Assembly (NCBI GenBank): GCA_017626655.1 | Contig: JAGAIH010000490.1 | Location: 1-7,641 of the forward strand | Direction of reading: 5' to 3' | From: Clostridia bacterium | GTDB lineage: Bacteria > Bacillota_A > Clostridia > Oscillospirales > CAG-272 | DNA: 7,641 nucleotides | Shown: positions 6,447-7,641 of the stretch, in pieces | Position numbering within the stretch: the first letter of the stretch is position 1 | Layout: the number at the start of each line of letters is the position of its first letter | Made by a program: the position numbers and the translations under genes | Notes under the pieces: model-generated | What the model was told of the DNA's origin: nothing | Database searches by the model: none | What the model saw: the letters and a program-made list of their open reading frames with translations, nothing else

Positions 6447-6494
6447 AATGAATAAATATACATAAAAAAGTATAGGTACGACAAAGAAAATTTT
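6446..6494. other. AT-rich tract (possible DNA-unwinding element)
   Basis: Only 9 of 49 bases are G or C, in a window that is otherwise about 60 % GC. It contains runs such as AATAAATATACATAAAAAAG. It lies between reverse iterons on the left and forward iterons on the right. It could be the melted part of an origin or could contain a promoter for the downstream gene; I see no convincing -35/-10 pair. Confidence 0.65.
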
Positions 6495-6516
6495 CGTAAC
6501 ACCGACCGTAACACCC
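6495..6516 (+). repeat. 22-bp exact direct repeat, copy 2
   Basis: Exact second copy of the 6264-6285 block, 231 bases downstream. It stands just before the ribosome-binding site of the helix-turn-helix gene, with the AT-rich tract on its left and two reverse iterons on its right. Confidence 0.95.
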
Positions 6517-6564
6517 ACGCCCAAAGCTGTGTTACAGGGTGTTACAGACCGAAAGGAGCCGAAA

Positions 6565-7158
6565 ATGCCCAAAAATACCGACCTTACCCCCGCCGAAACG
6601 ACCGAAAAGCCCAAGCAGACCCGCCCCGCCAAGTCCGCCGCCATGTCCCCCCAGACCGAAGCGGGGGACAACGCCAAGTATCTGGCCCACTCCCTGAGGC
6701 TGATGGAACTGCCGAAGATCGACACCGACGATCCCGAAGCCCTGCAAGCCCGCATCGTGGAATACTTCAACCTCTGCCGCGACGACGATATGAAGCCCTC
6801 CGCCGCGGGTCTGGCTCTTTCCCTCCACGTGGAACGGCAGACCCTGTGGCGGTGGAAGCACGAGACCGACAAGCCCGAAAAATGTGACACGGTAAAAAGA
6901 GCCTACCAGGTGCTGGACGTCCTCATGAACGACTACATGCAGAACGGCAAGATCAACCCCGTCTCGGGCATCTTCCTCATGAAGAACAATCTGGGGTACA
7001 CCGACAAGCAGGAGGTGATCGTCACCCCGAAAAAGACGCTGGACGGGGACATGACCCGAAGCCCCGAGGAGCTGCGGAGGATGTACGTGGAGCAGGTGGC
7101 CGAGAACGGTCTGCCCGCTCCCGCCCTCCCCGAGGATTCCGACGTCTACGGGGAGTAA
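6565..7158 (+). CDS. Terminase-small-subunit-like helix-turn-helix DNA-binding protein (197 aa)
   Basis: The ATG at 6565 has AAAGGAG at 6552-6558; an upstream in-frame extension lies in the repeats and has no ribosome-binding site. The first 40 residues are polar and probably disordered. Residues 60-75 form a helix (ALQARIVEYFNLCRDDD), and 77-100 a helix-turn-helix (KPSAAGLALSLHVERQTLWR), followed by residues 130-149 with NPVSGIFLMKNNLGYTDK, the hallmark of P22 gp3-like packaging proteins. Such proteins bind the phage packaging site and recruit the large terminase ATPase/nuclease. Here no large subunit follows in the window; the next gene is convergent. The iteron array abuts this gene, so the protein is a candidate to bind those repeats, as packaging factor, regulator or origin-binding protein. 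Assignment to the family is good, function uncertain. Confidence 0.75.
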   Translation: MPKNTDLTPAETTEKPKQTRPAKSAAMSPQTEAGDNAKYLAHSLRLMELPKIDTDDPEALQARIVEYFNLCRDDDMKPSAAGLALSLHVERQTLWRWKHETDKPEKCDTVKRAYQVLDVLMNDYMQNGKINPVSGIFLMKNNLGYTDKQEVIVTPKKTLDGDMTRSPEELRRMYVEQVAENGLPAPALPEDSDVYGE

Positions 7159-7176
7159 AGCCCCCCCGAAGCATAT

Positions 7177-7229
7177 GAAAAAGCCCCTCCGCGGAGTCCT
7201 CTGACCCCTGCGGAAGGGCTTATTTTCTC
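7177..7229. terminator. Bidirectional intrinsic terminator between convergent genes
   Basis: AAGCCC (7181-7186) pairs with GGGCTT (7216-7221). After one mismatch the stem continues with TCCGC (7188-7192) against GCGGA (7210-7214), leaving a loop of about 15-17 bases. A T-rich stretch (TTATTTTCT) follows on the plus strand, and the A run at 7178-7182 gives a T run on the minus strand. It would stop transcripts of both the helix-turn-helix gene and the convergent translocase gene. Confidence 0.8.
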
Positions 7230-7236
7230 CCCTCGG

Positions 7237-7641
7237 TCAACGCCGCGGGGCTTTTCTCACGAGGCTAACAAGCCATGCAAGGAAGCCTTGGGAGGGGCTT
7301 TCCCGGCGGGTGCTTCCCTGTCCTCTCCAATGGCTTTCACGGGCGGTCAGCTCCTCCTCGGAGATCATGGGAATGGCGGTCTCGGTAGGCTCACGAAACG
7401 CGGGGGAGGCGTAGAACCCACGGCCGTGCATGGGCAGATTCTCGGCACCCTTGCACCCCATGACCAGGCGGGACTCGATGGACTCACGGCAGCGGAGCGC
7501 CACCGAGCAGGGGAGATTCAGCTTGATCTGGGCGGTGATGACCGAACGGTGGGGGGTCTGGGTGGCCAGCAGCAGGTGGATGTTCGCCGCTCTGCCCAGC
7601 TGGGCGAGGCGTACCAGGGCGGGCTCCACGCGGGCGCGGCC
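7237..7641 (-). CDS. FtsK/SpoIIIE-type DNA translocase, C-terminal end (5' part outside window)
   Basis: The minus-strand frame is open through the right edge, so the gene starts beyond 7641; a GTG at 7629 is internal. The 134 visible residues match the last part of the FtsK/SpoIIIE motor domain: VEPALVRLAQLGRAANIHLL, then LATQTPHRSVITAQIKLNLP, CSVALRCRESIESRLVMG and GAENLPMHGRGFY, the block that follows Walker B. This motor pumps double-stranded DNA using ATP. Walker A and B lie upstream, outside the window. After the motor only about 45 residues remain (SEEELTARESHWRGQ, then a basic tail ending LVSLVRKAPRR). The winged-helix gamma domain that lets cellular FtsK read KOPS-type signals is therefore absent. 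This fits mobile-element versions in phages and conjugative elements, not the chromosomal division protein. It may serve DNA transfer, segregation or packaging; that is inference. Confidence 0.88.
   Translation of the reverse strand, partial: GRARVEPALVRLAQLGRAANIHLLLATQTPHRSVITAQIKLNLPCSVALRCRESIESRLVMGCKGAENLPMHGRGFYASPAFREPTETAIPMISEEELTARESHWRGQGSTRRESPSQGFLAWLVSLVRKAPRR

Larger units (their letters stand above)
6265..6545. repeat. GTAACACC iteron array (7 forward, 4 reverse copies)
   Basis: Forward copies of GTAACACC start at 6265, 6277, 6320, 6329, 6338, 6496 and 6508. Reverse-complement copies (GGTGTTAC) start at 6429 and 6538, with one-mismatch reverse copies at 6438 (AGTGTTAC) and 6528 (TGTGTTAC). 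Start-to-start spacing inside clusters is 12, 9, 9, 9, 12 and 10 bases, close to one helical turn, so bound proteins would lie near one face of the DNA. The copy at 6320 lies in the perfect odd palindrome GGTGTAACACC (6317-6327). An additional degenerate copy GTAACCCC begins at 6245, across the DUF927 stop codon. Confidence 0.92.
6249..6564. other. Gene-free region with iterons and AT-rich tracts: candidate replication origin
   Basis: These 316 bases lie between the DUF927 gene and the helix-turn-helix gene and hold no convincing gene. They contain at least eleven GTAACACC-type units in both orientations and two AT-rich tracts (6367-6390 with one G in 24 bases, and 6446-6494 with 9 G/C in 49) in otherwise GC-rich DNA. 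Iterons beside an easily melted tract and next to primase and helicase genes are the usual layout of an iteron origin. Alternatives are an operator array for the downstream gene, or a packaging site recognised by a terminase small subunit. The sequence alone does not decide. Confidence 0.6.

Noticed and set aside
6433..6462. Possible promoter TTACAA - 18 bases - TATACA in the AT-rich tract
   Set aside because: The -35 matches only three of six consensus positions and the -10 four of six; AT-rich DNA gives such matches by chance. A promoter for the 6565 gene may exist here but I cannot place it.
6265..6545. Possible CRISPR array
   Set aside because: Units are only 8-9 bases, occur in both orientations and lack uniform spacers of about 30 bases.
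6312..6890. 192-residue minus-strand frame crossing the repeat region
   Set aside because: It runs antisense over the helix-turn-helix gene and through the iterons, has no ribosome-binding site, and shows repeat-derived VLQVLQVL sequence.
7627..7629. GTG as start of the minus-strand FtsK-like gene
   Set aside because: The frame stays open to the window edge with family-consistent residues, and the motor's Walker motifs must lie upstream.

Overview
This is a GC-rich (roughly 60 %), densely packed piece of a tailed-phage genome or prophage. The host is most likely a gut-type Clostridia (Oscillospiraceae-like) bacterium. That assignment is inferred from the style of the genes (small Cys-rich proteins, a DUF3799-type exonuclease, a stand-alone CHC2 zinc finger, a DUF927 ATPase) and from strong AGGAGG-type ribosome-binding sites. 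No ribosomal or host marker gene is present, so the host is not proven. Both ends of the window cut through genes.

Bases 1-4299 form a tight rightward array of early, DNA-metabolism genes with very short gaps or overlaps. In order they are the C-terminal part of a cytosine-C5 DNA methyltransferase whose recognition region is a run of about seven repeats, two small Cys-rich proteins of lower GC, a PD-(D/E)XK exonuclease of the DUF3799/RecE-like group, an unassigned 192-residue protein with a C-terminal zinc ribbon, a single-stranded DNA-binding protein, a 75-residue Cys-rich protein, and a short primase-type CHC2 zinc-finger protein without a TOPRIM domain. After a 35-base gap comes a 637-residue DUF927-type P-loop ATPase (4335-6248), which I take to be the replicative helicase or helicase loader. 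Together these look like a recombination and replication module: exonuclease plus SSB plus a possible annealing partner, then a primase zinc domain plus helicase.

Bases 6249-6564 contain no gene. They hold at least eleven copies, two of them with one mismatch, of an 8-base unit GTAACACC in both orientations, spaced mostly 9-12 bases apart and interleaved with two very AT-rich tracts. The layout resembles an iteron-type replication origin. It could also be an operator array or a packaging (pac) site, because the next gene (6565-7158) encodes a helix-turn-helix protein resembling terminase small subunits. No large terminase subunit follows. Instead, a bidirectional hairpin terminator separates this gene from a convergent gene on the minus strand, the C-terminal end of an FtsK/SpoIIIE-type DNA translocase that runs off the right edge.

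The most interesting element is the GTAACACC array and its relation to the genes on either side.
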